Shown here: one piece after another, positions 9,500-17,794 of the stretch
Position numbering within the stretch: the stretch's first letter is position 1
Layout of the letters: each line of letters starts with the position of its first letter
Assembly: GCF_011759375.1 (NCBI RefSeq)
Contig: NZ_JAARML010000001.1
Location: forward strand, 1,612,001 to 1,676,000
Length of the DNA stretch: 64,000 nucleotides
Direction of reading: 5' to 3'
Origin: Paraflavitalea devenefica
Lineage (GTDB): Bacteria; Bacteroidota; Bacteroidia; Chitinophagales; Chitinophagaceae
Notes under the pieces: generated by a model
Databases searched by the model: none
The model's input: only the letters and a program-made list of their open reading frames with translations
Told to the model about the DNA's origin: nothing
Position numbers and translations under genes: made by a program

Positions 9500-10603
9500 T
9501 TACATAGTCTCTTCAAAAATATCTTCCGTTGCACCATTATGTTTTAACAGCCGGTAATGGTTCAATAAAGAAGTACCCAGCGGATATGACTTATAAGGAA
9601 GATCATACCGCGCAGCATACTCCTTGAGCAGGTTGGTTACTTCGGGGTAGTATACATGATTTATATTGGGAAACAGGTGGTGCACAACATGGAAATTAAA
9701 ACAACCCATGCAAAAGCGGGTGAACCAATTATCCGATTGTACATCATTCGTTGTTGTAAGCATATGCATCATCCAGTTATGAGGTAATTGATTATTTTCA
9801 TCCGGCAATGGGAACGCTGAATGCGTATTGGCATGCGGGCTCAGCAATACGATCAATGAAAAAATACTGGCTGTAAACATCATCACGCAAAAGCCAGCTA
9901 TCACCTTCATCCAGCTTATAGACAATACCCAGTGGGGTAATACAATCAGGTAAAAGAGAAAGAAGGCTTTAAACAAGAACAGCTTTATATACTCTTCCTT
10001 AGGTATCGTTGTCAGCTTCCATACTGTTCTCTTCTTATTGAAAAAATCTTTAAAGTCCCTGATCAGTAGCCAGTTCAAAAGATAAAGCGGGTACAACAAA
10101 GGAAGATAAATATGCTGATACCTATGTATCCGCAAGCGCTCATCAGTGGGGAATATACGGGCCAGTTTGCTTTGTTCGACATCTGTATCCCAGCCGCTTA
10201 CATTGGGATAATTATGATGGAACCGTACATGCCGCATACGCCAGGTATAACTGTTGGCCCCCATCACATCAAACAGGTATACATACCACTCATTAAGTTG
10301 CTTGCTCTTGAAAATAGTGCCGTGAACGGCATCGTGAATAATATTAAGAAAAATAACTACCAGTAATAGGCCCAGTCCGAAATAACCTGCATACAGGACC
10401 TCTGCATTATTTCCCCATATAAGGAGTGAAATGTAGATAAGAATATACAAAACGGGGAACAACAATGCTTTCAGCAGGATGCCGCTTTTTCGCATTGGTT
10501 CCAGTTGAGCTACAAGGGCGTGTACATCCTGGCGCAACTGGTGGAAGATTGTTTCATGGCCACTTTTCATGTATTGGGGCCTGGTAACCTTTTCCATGAT
10601 CAT
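9500..10603 (-). CDS. Membrane fatty acid desaturase
   Basis: A 367-residue integral-membrane di-iron desaturase that would introduce a double bond into membrane acyl chains. The three histidine boxes are present: HDAVH (about residue 90), HVRFHH (about 124-129) and HVVHH followed by LFPNINHVYYPE (about 307-320). Hydrophobic segments lie around 45-85 and 210-260, matching the acyl-lipid (DesA/delta-6-like) family rather than the soluble ACP type. The start may be ATG at 10603 or two codons later (M-I-M-E). It stands alone: 147 bases separate it from the GH9 gene upstream. Confidence 0.9.
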   Translation of the reverse strand: MIMEKVTRPQYMKSGHETIFHQLRQDVHALVAQLEPMRKSGILLKALLFPVLYILIYISLLIWGNNAEVLYAGYFGLGLLLVVIFLNIIHDAVHGTIFKSKQLNEWYVYLFDVMGANSYTWRMRHVRFHHNYPNVSGWDTDVEQSKLARIFPTDERLRIHRYQHIYLPLLYPLYLLNWLLIRDFKDFFNKKRTVWKLTTIPKEEYIKLFLFKAFFLFYLIVLPHWVLSISWMKVIAGFCVMMFTASIFSLIVLLSPHANTHSAFPLPDENNQLPHNWMMHMLTTTNDVQSDNWFTRFCMGCFNFHVVHHLFPNINHVYYPEVTNLLKEYAARYDLPYKSYPLGTSLLNHYRLLKHNGATEDIFEETM

Positions 10604-10750
10604 ACACTTTTAAATCCTGTCTATACTTCTGCGCTGGCTGGGGTTAAAAGTGCATGGCGTGTTAAAAACGCCCGGCGAAATCCTATAACTGCAACAAATT
10701 GAAATTGTTCAATAAATGGCGACAAAAATCAGGCCCGTGGAAGTCAAATG

Positions 10751-13402
10751 CTATATTGAGGATAGTAATTTGTCTATCCTTACCATTTCGTAGCCAGCCC
10801 CTTTGAGGTACCGGATCAGCTCCGGGAGGCGGTTATATAACTTGTCGGTGCGTTGTGGGGCGGTACCAATATGCAGGAGGAGAATAAAGCCGTTAAAGGC
10901 GTTGGGCGACTTTTCTCCAAAGGAATAAATGGACCGGAGAATAGCATCACTGCTGCGGTAATTCTTCTGATCGGGGGTTGTGTAATCGGCATGGCTGATA
11001 GTGCCGGGTGTATAACTAATGAGTTGAAACCCTTGCTGTTTGGTCCAGGATACAATAGAATCATTATACCATTCATAAGGCGGCAGGAAATAACCTGCGG
11101 CCGCAGCACTGATGCCAAATGCTTTCATAATGGCATAATTATTACGCAGGTCTGTATCAAATTGCTGCCGGGTTACCAACAGGCTGTCACGGTCCTTCCA
11201 GTCGCAATACAGCAAATGCTGGTCGCTATGCGCACCCAGGTAATGGCCGTCCTTCTTCAGTTGCCTGATGGCTGCACCGAAAGCCGGCTCCCGGTAAAAG
11301 CGACCGGTTAGAAAGAAAGAAGCCTTAATGCCCTCCTGTTGTAAGGTAGCAGCGATCGTACTGCCGCCATCCCCAAACTCATCGCCGGTAAATACAAGCG
11401 CCAGTTGTCGCTTACTGGTATCGCCCCGGGTAATAGCCTGGTAAGGCTTTACTGCACGCTCTTTCCCGGTGGATGGAGGTGCCGCCTTTCGCAAGGGAGC
11501 AGTGGATGCTGCTATTTCTTTATTGAGACCGGAGTAACCTCTCAGCTTTACTTTTTTTTTACCTGGTTGGGTATTGCCCTCTTTAGGTACAGCTTTACGA
11601 TGCTGCTCTTTGGCTGCCAGTAAATAGATCAACGAGGCGGTACCGTCCATCGTAGGCTCATTGGTGCTGTAGTCGCCATAATCATCATGGTACACCACCA
11701 GGCTGCTCTGAAAGGGAGCATACTCATCGGGCTCATGCAGGGTGATCCCGATCAGGTTCTTATAAATATTTCCATATACAGGCCCGTCAACGAGACCGCC
11801 ATCAATGGGGTATTGCTTCAGGTGAGTAAAGGCCGAATGAGGGTCAGCGGGTGTGTCGCCCCAGGATGGTAGTCCATACACCATACTGGTGCCCCAGGGA
11901 TTACAGCCAAACAGCCAGTCAAAATTGGCCTGCTCCAGCTCAAGGTATTTCGTATCACCCGTCAGCATCCGGTACCAGTAACATTGAATAGCAAAAGAAG
12001 TGGTAAGATTATTACTGCACCATATAAACGGGATGCCCCGGTAAAAAGCATTGCCTTTCGCCTTCTGCCATACCTTCTCAATACCTTGTTTGTAATAATC
12101 TGTGAGTTCTTTCCTTGGCTTGCCTTCCAGTTGTTTGGCCAGCTCATAATGGCCTGCATTAATAAAGGGGTACCACTGATAATGCCGCGCTGTATCACCG
12201 CCCAGCCAGGGAGTCAGTTTTTCTATCTTGGCATATTGAACGGCTTCCTGTAGCTTACCGGCATCGGGTGCGCCGCTTTCTACTCGCTGCATAAAGCCGA
12301 TGCTGGCCGCCGCCAGTTCCATATCATCCGTCCAGTTATCTTCTTCATAAAAATAGGGCGATCTGCCCGGGGCCGTTTGGCATACGCCCGGTTTTTGAAT
12401 GCCCAGGAGATAGGCCGATAAAGCCCTTTCACGCAGCTTATTTTTATAGGCCGCATCCTCCTCCATCGTTTCATAGCCCAGGGCAAAAGCGCTGGCAAAT
12501 TTGCCAGCCGTAGAGGCTACGCCTGTAGCCCGGTTCTTGTACTTCAATAAACCTTGCGGCTCACCGGTGGCAAAATAAACCGGCCGTTCATAGCCCTTGC
12601 CATAAAAACTATCTTCTTTGGGTATACGCATACCGGCATGGTCGCGGTCATCCCCCAGTTGATTAAATAGCCAGTCTTCGCGGGGATGCATTTTCAACAA
12701 CCAGTCCAGCCCCCATTTGGCTTCATCCAGTACATCAGCCCTGTTATTCTTGCCGGCAAGTCCATTGGCGGTATGCTCATCACCAAATACTTCCGGAAAA
12801 TCCCGGTAAGCAGCCAGCAAATGCCAGGCAGCGTTGGCCGAGGTGGTGGCGTATTGCAGGTAGTCAGAGGCATCATGCCAGCCACCGGAAACATCAATAT
12901 GGGTGCTGTCGGGCATCGGGCCATACATCGTATAGCCGTCATGGGTATGGCAGGAATCTTTCAGGAAAGGGTTAAAGCCACTTCGCTGCTGGCGCATATA
13001 GCGCAGGCAAAAATCGGCAGCTCCTTTATACACATCCTTTCCGATAGTGAACTCAGGAGAAACAGCGTCACCCGCCCGTATAGTATACTTGCCTGGCCTG
13101 GTAAAGCGTGAGAAATTCAACCGGTAGGTTTGTGCAAACGGACCATAAGCGCCCAACGCGGGGCCCGCATTGCCCTTAAACACCGTTGCCCCGCTGGAAA
13201 CTTCTGTAACATAAAAGGCGGTAACAATTTCATCCTGCTTACTGCACCAGATAGCTGTTTTAGGACCATCTGGCTGATAACCCAGTTGGTTAATGCGTAT
13301 CCAGCGGTCGGCTTTCTGTGCCTGCCCGGAGAAAGACAGGAACAGACAACTTATTGTCATCAAGGCAATGGAGCAGTAATTGATAAGGCGATACTTCTTC
13401 AT
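10751..13402 (-). CDS. Glycoside hydrolase family 9 fused to a NodB-type deacetylase domain
   Basis: An 883-residue secreted enzyme with two catalytic modules. After a signal peptide (ending SFSGQAQ) comes the Ig-like CelD N-terminal domain starting IRINQLGYQPDGPK, then the GH9 (alpha/alpha)6 barrel with GGWHDASDY (about residue 170, nucleophile-activating Asp) and DYSTNEPTMDGTA (about 575-588, with the general-acid Glu). A low-complexity basic linker (about 605-660) joins a C-terminal polysaccharide deacetylase/NodB fold with VFTGDEFGDGG, GAHSDQH (metal-binding H-x3-H) and LLLHIGT. The first NodB motif is GDEF rather than TFDD. It probably cleaves beta-1,4-glucan-type chains and removes acyl groups. 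The downstream serine hydrolase gene starts outside this run; the gap to the upstream minus-strand gene is only 9 bases. Confidence 0.92.
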   Translation of the reverse strand: MKKYRLINYCSIALMTISCLFLSFSGQAQKADRWIRINQLGYQPDGPKTAIWCSKQDEIVTAFYVTEVSSGATVFKGNAGPALGAYGPFAQTYRLNFSRFTRPGKYTIRAGDAVSPEFTIGKDVYKGAADFCLRYMRQQRSGFNPFLKDSCHTHDGYTMYGPMPDSTHIDVSGGWHDASDYLQYATTSANAAWHLLAAYRDFPEVFGDEHTANGLAGKNNRADVLDEAKWGLDWLLKMHPREDWLFNQLGDDRDHAGMRIPKEDSFYGKGYERPVYFATGEPQGLLKYKNRATGVASTAGKFASAFALGYETMEEDAAYKNKLRERALSAYLLGIQKPGVCQTAPGRSPYFYEEDNWTDDMELAAASIGFMQRVESGAPDAGKLQEAVQYAKIEKLTPWLGGDTARHYQWYPFINAGHYELAKQLEGKPRKELTDYYKQGIEKVWQKAKGNAFYRGIPFIWCSNNLTTSFAIQCYWYRMLTGDTKYLELEQANFDWLFGCNPWGTSMVYGLPSWGDTPADPHSAFTHLKQYPIDGGLVDGPVYGNIYKNLIGITLHEPDEYAPFQSSLVVYHDDYGDYSTNEPTMDGTASLIYLLAAKEQHRKAVPKEGNTQPGKKKVKLRGYSGLNKEIAASTAPLRKAAPPSTGKERAVKPYQAITRGDTSKRQLALVFTGDEFGDGGSTIAATLQQEGIKASFFLTGRFYREPAFGAAIRQLKKDGHYLGAHSDQHLLYCDWKDRDSLLVTRQQFDTDLRNNYAIMKAFGISAAAAGYFLPPYEWYNDSIVSWTKQQGFQLISYTPGTISHADYTTPDQKNYRSSDAILRSIYSFGEKSPNAFNGFILLLHIGTAPQRTDKLYNRLPELIRYLKGAGYEMVRIDKLLSSI

Positions 13403-13411
13403 GTCACTTTA

Positions 13412-14659
13412 TTAATCCTGGTAATTGAGCTGAAACTTCCTGAGATTGGGTTGGTGCTTACGCGGGCGTGTTAACTCATACTGGTAAATAAGCTGGCCGG
13501 TTTCCTTAAAAATGGGATAACCCACCTGCTCGTACTCATACTTATTGTCGTTCAGGATACCATCACTGTTTACATAGATCACACCGCTCAGCATAAATTC
13601 CACCTTATGCTCAAAATCCACGATGTAAGTTACGTCAGTCAGAAATCCGTACGACCAACCTGTTTTATTAAAAGCCCTGATAGAGGGCGGTATACGTCCC
13701 CGGTCTGCTTTGAAGAAAAAGAACTTCGTATAGCTCTCAAAAAATTCCGTCGTGTCATATTTAGGGTGCTTGCTTTCCCGGGGTAATTCAGACATATAAC
13801 GGTACAGGAACCGGTAATCATCCTCCGTTAACCTGAACCGTTGTTGTGGTTTTACCGATTCGGGGAACAGTACCGACTGGGCTATCTGTTGAAGGTCTTC
13901 CAGCGGTATATTATTGTGGGTGGTAAAATCCATAGGCTCATTAATAAGGCTGTCGTTCCTGTTCCAATGTCCTTTACCGGTCAGTATTTTCTTACTGAAG
14001 TCAAAAGGCGTGGGGTTATAAGCCGCAGGCTGTTCATAAATCAGCCGGCCATCCTGTATAAAGCGGATGGCATTGGTATGGCGGTTCTGCTCTTCATTCA
14101 TCGTTACAAAGCGGCGGGTAATGCGGCTATCTGTATAGCCTTTTTGCCATAGCTTCTCATTCAGGGTTTGCTGACCTATAAATTCATATAGACGGTTATA
14201 GGCATCATTATCGCTTACCAAAAAGATCTTGCGGATATACTGGGCTATTGAAGGCAAGCCATTGGCGGCGGAGGTATCGGTCAATACCCTGGTTTGCCGT
14301 TCATAACTACTGTCGGTAAGCATGGCTGTATACTTATTGACGCCTTTTTTCTTCAGCTCATTTAATTTCTCCAGGGCTGCAAAAGCTACCGGCATCTTTA
14401 CCATGGAGGCAGGATTGAAATAACGGTTTCTGTCTACGTTCAGAAAATAATGCTTGAATTGCGGGCGGTTATGTTTATCGCGGTCTATCTGTGTGTAGAT
14501 CAGTTGGTATTGGAAGTTGTCGGGTTTATTCAGTACATGCAGCAGGAGGGGAGAAGCCTGCTTGCGAAGCAATTCCTCCAGCCAGGGATCGGTTTTTTGC
14601 CGGGCGGCAGCAAAAAAACACAGCAATAAGCAGCCCTTGGTTGCAAGAAAACGTTTCAT
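13412..14659 (-). CDS. Secreted class-A beta-lactamase-like serine hydrolase
   Basis: A secreted hydrolase of about 415 residues with the three beta-lactamase/PBP motifs: S-M-V-K in NPASMVKMPVAFAAL, SDN in LVSDNDAYNRLYEF and KTG in FNKTGWSYG. This order and spacing fit the beta-lactamase2 (class-A fold) family found in many Bacteroidota as cell-wall or ester hydrolases; genuine penicillinase activity is not implied. I chose the ATG at 14659 because it begins a normal signal peptide (MKRFLATKGCLLLCFF); a longer frame to 14755 lacks one. The GH9-NodB gene follows 9 bases downstream, so the two are co-transcribed. Its first codons and upstream sequence are duplicated at 16393-16446. Confidence 0.87.
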   Translation of the reverse strand: MKRFLATKGCLLLCFFAAARQKTDPWLEELLRKQASPLLLHVLNKPDNFQYQLIYTQIDRDKHNRPQFKHYFLNVDRNRYFNPASMVKMPVAFAALEKLNELKKKGVNKYTAMLTDSSYERQTRVLTDTSAANGLPSIAQYIRKIFLVSDNDAYNRLYEFIGQQTLNEKLWQKGYTDSRITRRFVTMNEEQNRHTNAIRFIQDGRLIYEQPAAYNPTPFDFSKKILTGKGHWNRNDSLINEPMDFTTHNNIPLEDLQQIAQSVLFPESVKPQQRFRLTEDDYRFLYRYMSELPRESKHPKYDTTEFFESYTKFFFFKADRGRIPPSIRAFNKTGWSYGFLTDVTYIVDFEHKVEFMLSGVIYVNSDGILNDNKYEYEQVGYPIFKETGQLIYQYELTRPRKHQPNLRKFQLNYQD

Positions 14660-14687
14660 TGGGAAAAGATACGAAACGCCCGCATTT
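14634..14687. repeat. 54-bp direct repeat, copy 1
   Basis: This copy covers the first nine codons of the serine hydrolase (minus strand) and 28 bases upstream. It matches 16393-16446 at 53 of 54 positions (A at 14671, G at 16430), in the same orientation, 1759 bases apart. The two copies bracket the AT-rich gene at 14772-16244. Confidence 0.9.
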
Positions 14688-14771
14688 AATGCAGCTTTTG
14701 AATAAGCAAAAATGGAGTTTATATTTTCGTCGTATATTGCCGGCGTTGTAAGCAATTAACCCCTAAACAGT

Positions 14772-16244
14772 ATGAATAAGAAATTCTTATTGATTGCAAT
14801 TATATTTATTTCAAGCTTCATTGCCTATTCTCAAACTCAGAATTCACTTTCAAAAGATAGCTGGGTTGTTGAGCGTACGGTAAGCAATAACAGAAAGTCT
14901 GATGGTGGATTTAGTAAAGCTATAGTGCGTTTTAATGATAGAAGCATTGCCGTATGTACACGCTATTCTAAAGGAGATTGTGGCGTTGTCAAAATCAATG
15001 CCGAGGGTAAGATCCTGTGGGAAGCTCCTGTAAAAGGATTTGTAATTGCATTATCCAAAATGGATGATAGAATTATAGCTTTTTATTCACCTGAATGGAA
15101 GAATGTATTTGATGAGCATGTAATCAAAAAAATATATGCGGTGAGCATATCGGCAGAAAAGGGCACTATTATAGAAGAAAAAGAAATCTTTTCCAATGCT
15201 ACAGAGAATTTTATCGATGTTAAAATAAATACAAACCCAGATGAAACGCTAAGTCATCTGCTTGTTCGGTATACTGATTACAAAGGCAATAGATTCTTGT
15301 CGGTTAATACAAAATACTCTAATCTTAGAGCTACCAATAACCTGGAACTAATTTCTGTGAATAAAGACCTCAGTGTTAGTGTTCAAAAGCTTAATTCTGG
15401 ATCAATAGGAGGGGCTTTTTTGACTTGCACCACTATGCAGGACGGTTGTGTCGTAGTGATAAGTGAGAATGAAGGAACCCTAATAGCTGAAAAATTCCGA
15501 CAGGCAAATCCTGCACCGGTTTCAAAAATTACTACAAACGCGAATTTTATAAATAGGGGGGATATTGATGCTTATTTATGTGCAGACTTAAAAGATCAGG
15601 ACAAGCTATATCTTTCTTTCCATTGTAGGGAACTAAAACAGGGTAAAGTCTTGAAAGTATTTGGGATTGACTGGAAGGCTCAAAAAATATTCACTAACAA
15701 GATTGGATTAGACAAAGATTTTAAAGAGTTGCTAGAGCAACAGAACGGGAAACTCTCAAAAGGGATTCGCAAGCATACAGATGATATTTATCCTATCGGT
15801 TTATTGTCTTCTGGTGACAAGATCGTTTTGATAAACCAGGTTTATTATTGGAATCTTCCTACTAAAGGCGCAATGGTACATTTTTTTGAAGATATTGTTT
15901 TGTCTGTCTTTAATAAGCAATTGGAAAACGAAAGTAACATAGTGTTACCAAGGGAAATTATGACTCAGTATAGTAGAGGTCAAGGTGTAGGAGCTGAGAT
16001 TATTGGCAATAAGCTGTATATAATGCACAGTGATTTTGGCGGTGCAGATTTTAGCGAGGTGAACCTGTCGAGCTTTAAAGTTGAAAAAACTTATACTGTT
16101 AGTAGAAATATAATGCCTGGCGAAAAAGAGTATATACCTGGTGATGCATTACTATGGTATTATGGCGATGTGCTGAGACCTTATTATTCGGGCAAGGATA
16201 TTAGTAAATCATGGGTAGACATGATGTTGAAAATCATAGAATAA
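14772..16244 (+). CDS. Secreted protein of unknown function, AT-rich
   Basis: A 490-residue protein with a signal peptide (MNKKFLLIAIIFISSFIAYS, cleavage before QTQ). No domain is recognised. Repeated short beta-strand blocks, for example VVKINAEGKILWEAPVKGF and later INQVYYWNLPTKGAMVHFFED, suggest a beta-propeller-like fold, but this is inference. Codon use is clearly more AT-rich than in neighbouring genes (many AAA, ATA, TTA, AGA codons). The gene sits between two copies of a 54-bp direct repeat and is divergent from the serine hydrolase. These features suggest acquisition by insertion. The start is supported by the signal peptide. Confidence 0.75.
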   Translation: MNKKFLLIAIIFISSFIAYSQTQNSLSKDSWVVERTVSNNRKSDGGFSKAIVRFNDRSIAVCTRYSKGDCGVVKINAEGKILWEAPVKGFVIALSKMDDRIIAFYSPEWKNVFDEHVIKKIYAVSISAEKGTIIEEKEIFSNATENFIDVKINTNPDETLSHLLVRYTDYKGNRFLSVNTKYSNLRATNNLELISVNKDLSVSVQKLNSGSIGGAFLTCTTMQDGCVVVISENEGTLIAEKFRQANPAPVSKITTNANFINRGDIDAYLCADLKDQDKLYLSFHCRELKQGKVLKVFGIDWKAQKIFTNKIGLDKDFKELLEQQNGKLSKGIRKHTDDIYPIGLLSSGDKIVLINQVYYWNLPTKGAMVHFFEDIVLSVFNKQLENESNIVLPREIMTQYSRGQGVGAEIIGNKLYIMHSDFGGADFSEVNLSSFKVEKTYTVSRNIMPGEKEYIPGDALLWYYGDVLRPYYSGKDISKSWVDMMLKIIE

Positions 16245-16898
16245 ATGAATCATTTGCTATACTATCCATACTTTACTGAAGTTCACTTCCAAACGAATGA
16301 GGCTAAAGGAGCTACCTAACCTGCTGATAAAAGAAATTACAATTCTGGGGAGAGCTCTTCCTTAAGAAAGGATAATTGACTATGAGGGAGATCCCTTGGT
16401 TGCAAGAAAACGTTTCATTGGGAAAAGATGCGAAACGCCCGCATTTTATAATCTTTTTAACACAAAAGCTCGCGTATGCCAGCCGCTGTTGCTGTTACGC
16501 TGGATTATTTTTCTTATATTTATCATAATGTCGGGCGCGTGCAAACATATTAATTCGATGTACTGCGGGCAACTGTTGCTGGAGTCGCAAACACATTGTG
16601 CTTGCCTGCTTTTTAATTTCGGGAAGAAGTCTAATTATTTTCCAACTTGTAAAGACTTTCATAATTAGTCCCCGGCCTTCATACAACCATCCAGGCTGGG
16701 GTCAACGCTTTTCTACTTAATTTAACTTAAAAGATTTCAGTGGCCATGACTTAAATGGTAGACTGATACTATTGGTGCATTATAAGACTTAGACTGCCGA
16801 ATCTTTTTGCAGGCATATCTAAGAATTAGCGGCTATAATACCGGTAGTTGTGTCAAGGCTGGTATGCACCCTTCTATGTACAATGAAAAAAGTGAATT
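16245..16898. other. 654-bp non-coding stretch with repeat remnant
   Basis: This gap holds the second copy of the 54-bp repeat (16393-16446) and otherwise no convincing gene. An open frame at 16396-16668 runs through the repeat and codes for no recognisable protein. A weak GGCC/GGGG-rich dyad is seen near 16672-16700. The region reads like decayed sequence left by the event that placed the AT-rich gene here. Confidence 0.6.
16393..16446. repeat. 54-bp direct repeat, copy 2
   Basis: This copy matches 14634-14687 with one mismatch. On the minus strand it still encodes the first residues of the serine hydrolase signal peptide (MKRFLATKG) but then diverges at once, so it is a non-functional 5'-end fragment of that gene. 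Confidence 0.9.
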
Positions 16899-17207
16899 AT
16901 GGCAAGTAAACAAAAGCCGGATTCTATAAACGGGGTACTGATACTACCGCTTGTTTTATTAAATGCAATTGTAATAAAACATAGTTATACAGAAAATGCG
17001 CAGTGGTGGTGGCTACTCATCCTTACCCTGCCATTATTGCTATTGATCATTAAAAATAACCGTAAGAAAAAACGCCCGGTGGTGCATGATCATCCTGCTT
17101 TAGGGCGTGTGCGTTATTTCTTTGAAACCGGTCCGCATAAAAAAACAGCCAGCCGGGCGCACCGGTCACAATATATCCGTTTCAAAGTCTTTTCAAAAGG
17201 CCGGTGA
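16899..17207 (+). CDS. Small membrane protein of unknown function
   Basis: A 102-residue protein with two closely spaced hydrophobic segments (GVLILPLVLLNAIVI at about residue 11-25 and WWWLLILTLPLLLLII at about 36-51) and a strongly basic tail (NNRKKKRP, then KKTASRAHRSQY). It is predicted to sit in the inner membrane with the basic tail in the cytosol. No family is recognised. Codon use resembles the surrounding genes, and a perfect hairpin follows the stop. Confidence 0.6.
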   Translation: MASKQKPDSINGVLILPLVLLNAIVIKHSYTENAQWWWLLILTLPLLLLIIKNNRKKKRPVVHDHPALGRVRYFFETGPHKKTASRAHRSQYIRFKVFSKGR

Positions 17208-17223
17208 GAAAGGCTAAACCGGC

Positions 17224-17252
17224 AAAGCAGGAAGCTCTCATCTTCCTGCTTT
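17224..17252. terminator. Hairpin between convergent genes
   Basis: A perfect 11-bp stem AAAGCAGGAAG / CTTCCTGCTTT with a 7-base loop lies between the small membrane protein gene and the convergent GNAT gene. The outer A/T bases give only a short U tract on each strand, so it is a moderate bidirectional terminator. Confidence 0.65.
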
Positions 17253-17277
17253 AACCAGAGAAATCCTGACCGCTTTC

Positions 17278-17712
17278 CTACAACTTCCATGCAAAATGAT
17301 GCGAGCTCAATACAAATCCTTTCTGTAAATACAGGCGGTGGGCTGTTTGCCGGTGATAGCCGGAATCGAGGTGTACCCCCGTTTTACCGGTATCTTTGGC
17401 AAGCTGGTACACATAATCCAGCAACTGACTGGCATACCCATGACCTCGATAACCGGGCAGGGTGCCGAGATCATCAATATAGATCATCTTACCGGTATGC
17501 AGCATCTGCAAATTGCGGTAGCCGGCAAAAGACACTGCCTTGTGGACATCGCCTTCCTTAATCCATACATAGATCATCTGGTAACTATCCTGCATCATCT
17601 CTTTCACCTGCTGCAGGTAGGCTTCCGGGTTGGGCAGGTGGGGACGTAGTTCTTTTACTACCTCCCAGCAATCCAGGATCTCCTGGTCGCTTTGTGCAAA
17701 GCGTATTTCCAT
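17278..17712 (-). CDS. GNAT-family N-acetyltransferase
   Basis: A 144-residue GNAT acetyltransferase using acetyl-CoA. The pyrophosphate-binding loop is visible as LPGYRGHGYASQLLDYV (Q/R-x-x-G-x-G/A type) at about residue 85-101, preceded by the beta-4 strand MIYIDDLGTL and followed by HLDSGYHRQTAHRLYLQKGF. I chose the ATG at 17712 since the protein then starts MEIRFAQ, the usual GNAT N-terminus; a longer frame to 17901 runs into the divergent regulator gene. It is transcribed divergently from a MocR regulator, so its expression is probably controlled by that protein through the repeats at 17750-17793. Confidence 0.88.
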   Translation of the reverse strand: MEIRFAQSDQEILDCWEVVKELRPHLPNPEAYLQQVKEMMQDSYQMIYVWIKEGDVHKAVSFAGYRNLQMLHTGKMIYIDDLGTLPGYRGHGYASQLLDYVYQLAKDTGKTGVHLDSGYHRQTAHRLYLQKGFVLSSHHFAWKL

Positions 17713-17749
17713 GGCTATACTTTTTAACTCCACAAACTTATACCTTCTT

Positions 17750-17793
17750 TGGACTACCTTTATAGTCCAGATTAAACAAACTGGGTAGTCCAG
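17750..17793. promoter_or_regulatory. Candidate MocR operator in a divergent intergenic region
   Basis: Three copies of one half-site: TGGACTA (17750-17756), its complement TAGTCCAG (17763-17770) and again TAGTCCAG (17786-17793). The first two form an inverted repeat with a 6-base spacer; the last two form a direct repeat with a 23-base period, about two helical turns. The last copy ends one base before the regulator's start codon. MocR-type regulators are known to bind direct repeats in such divergent regions, so autoregulation plus control of the GNAT gene is likely. Confidence 0.6.
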
Positions 17794-17794
17794 C

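Noticed and set aside
14660..14755. A longer start for the serine hydrolase gene
   Set aside because: The added 32 residues precede a complete signal peptide and would block export; the ATG at 14659 is the better start.
16396..16668. A 90-residue plus-strand open frame
   Set aside because: It begins inside the copied 54-bp repeat, whose plus-strand frame is an antisense reading of a signal-peptide region, and the rest shows no protein-like pattern.
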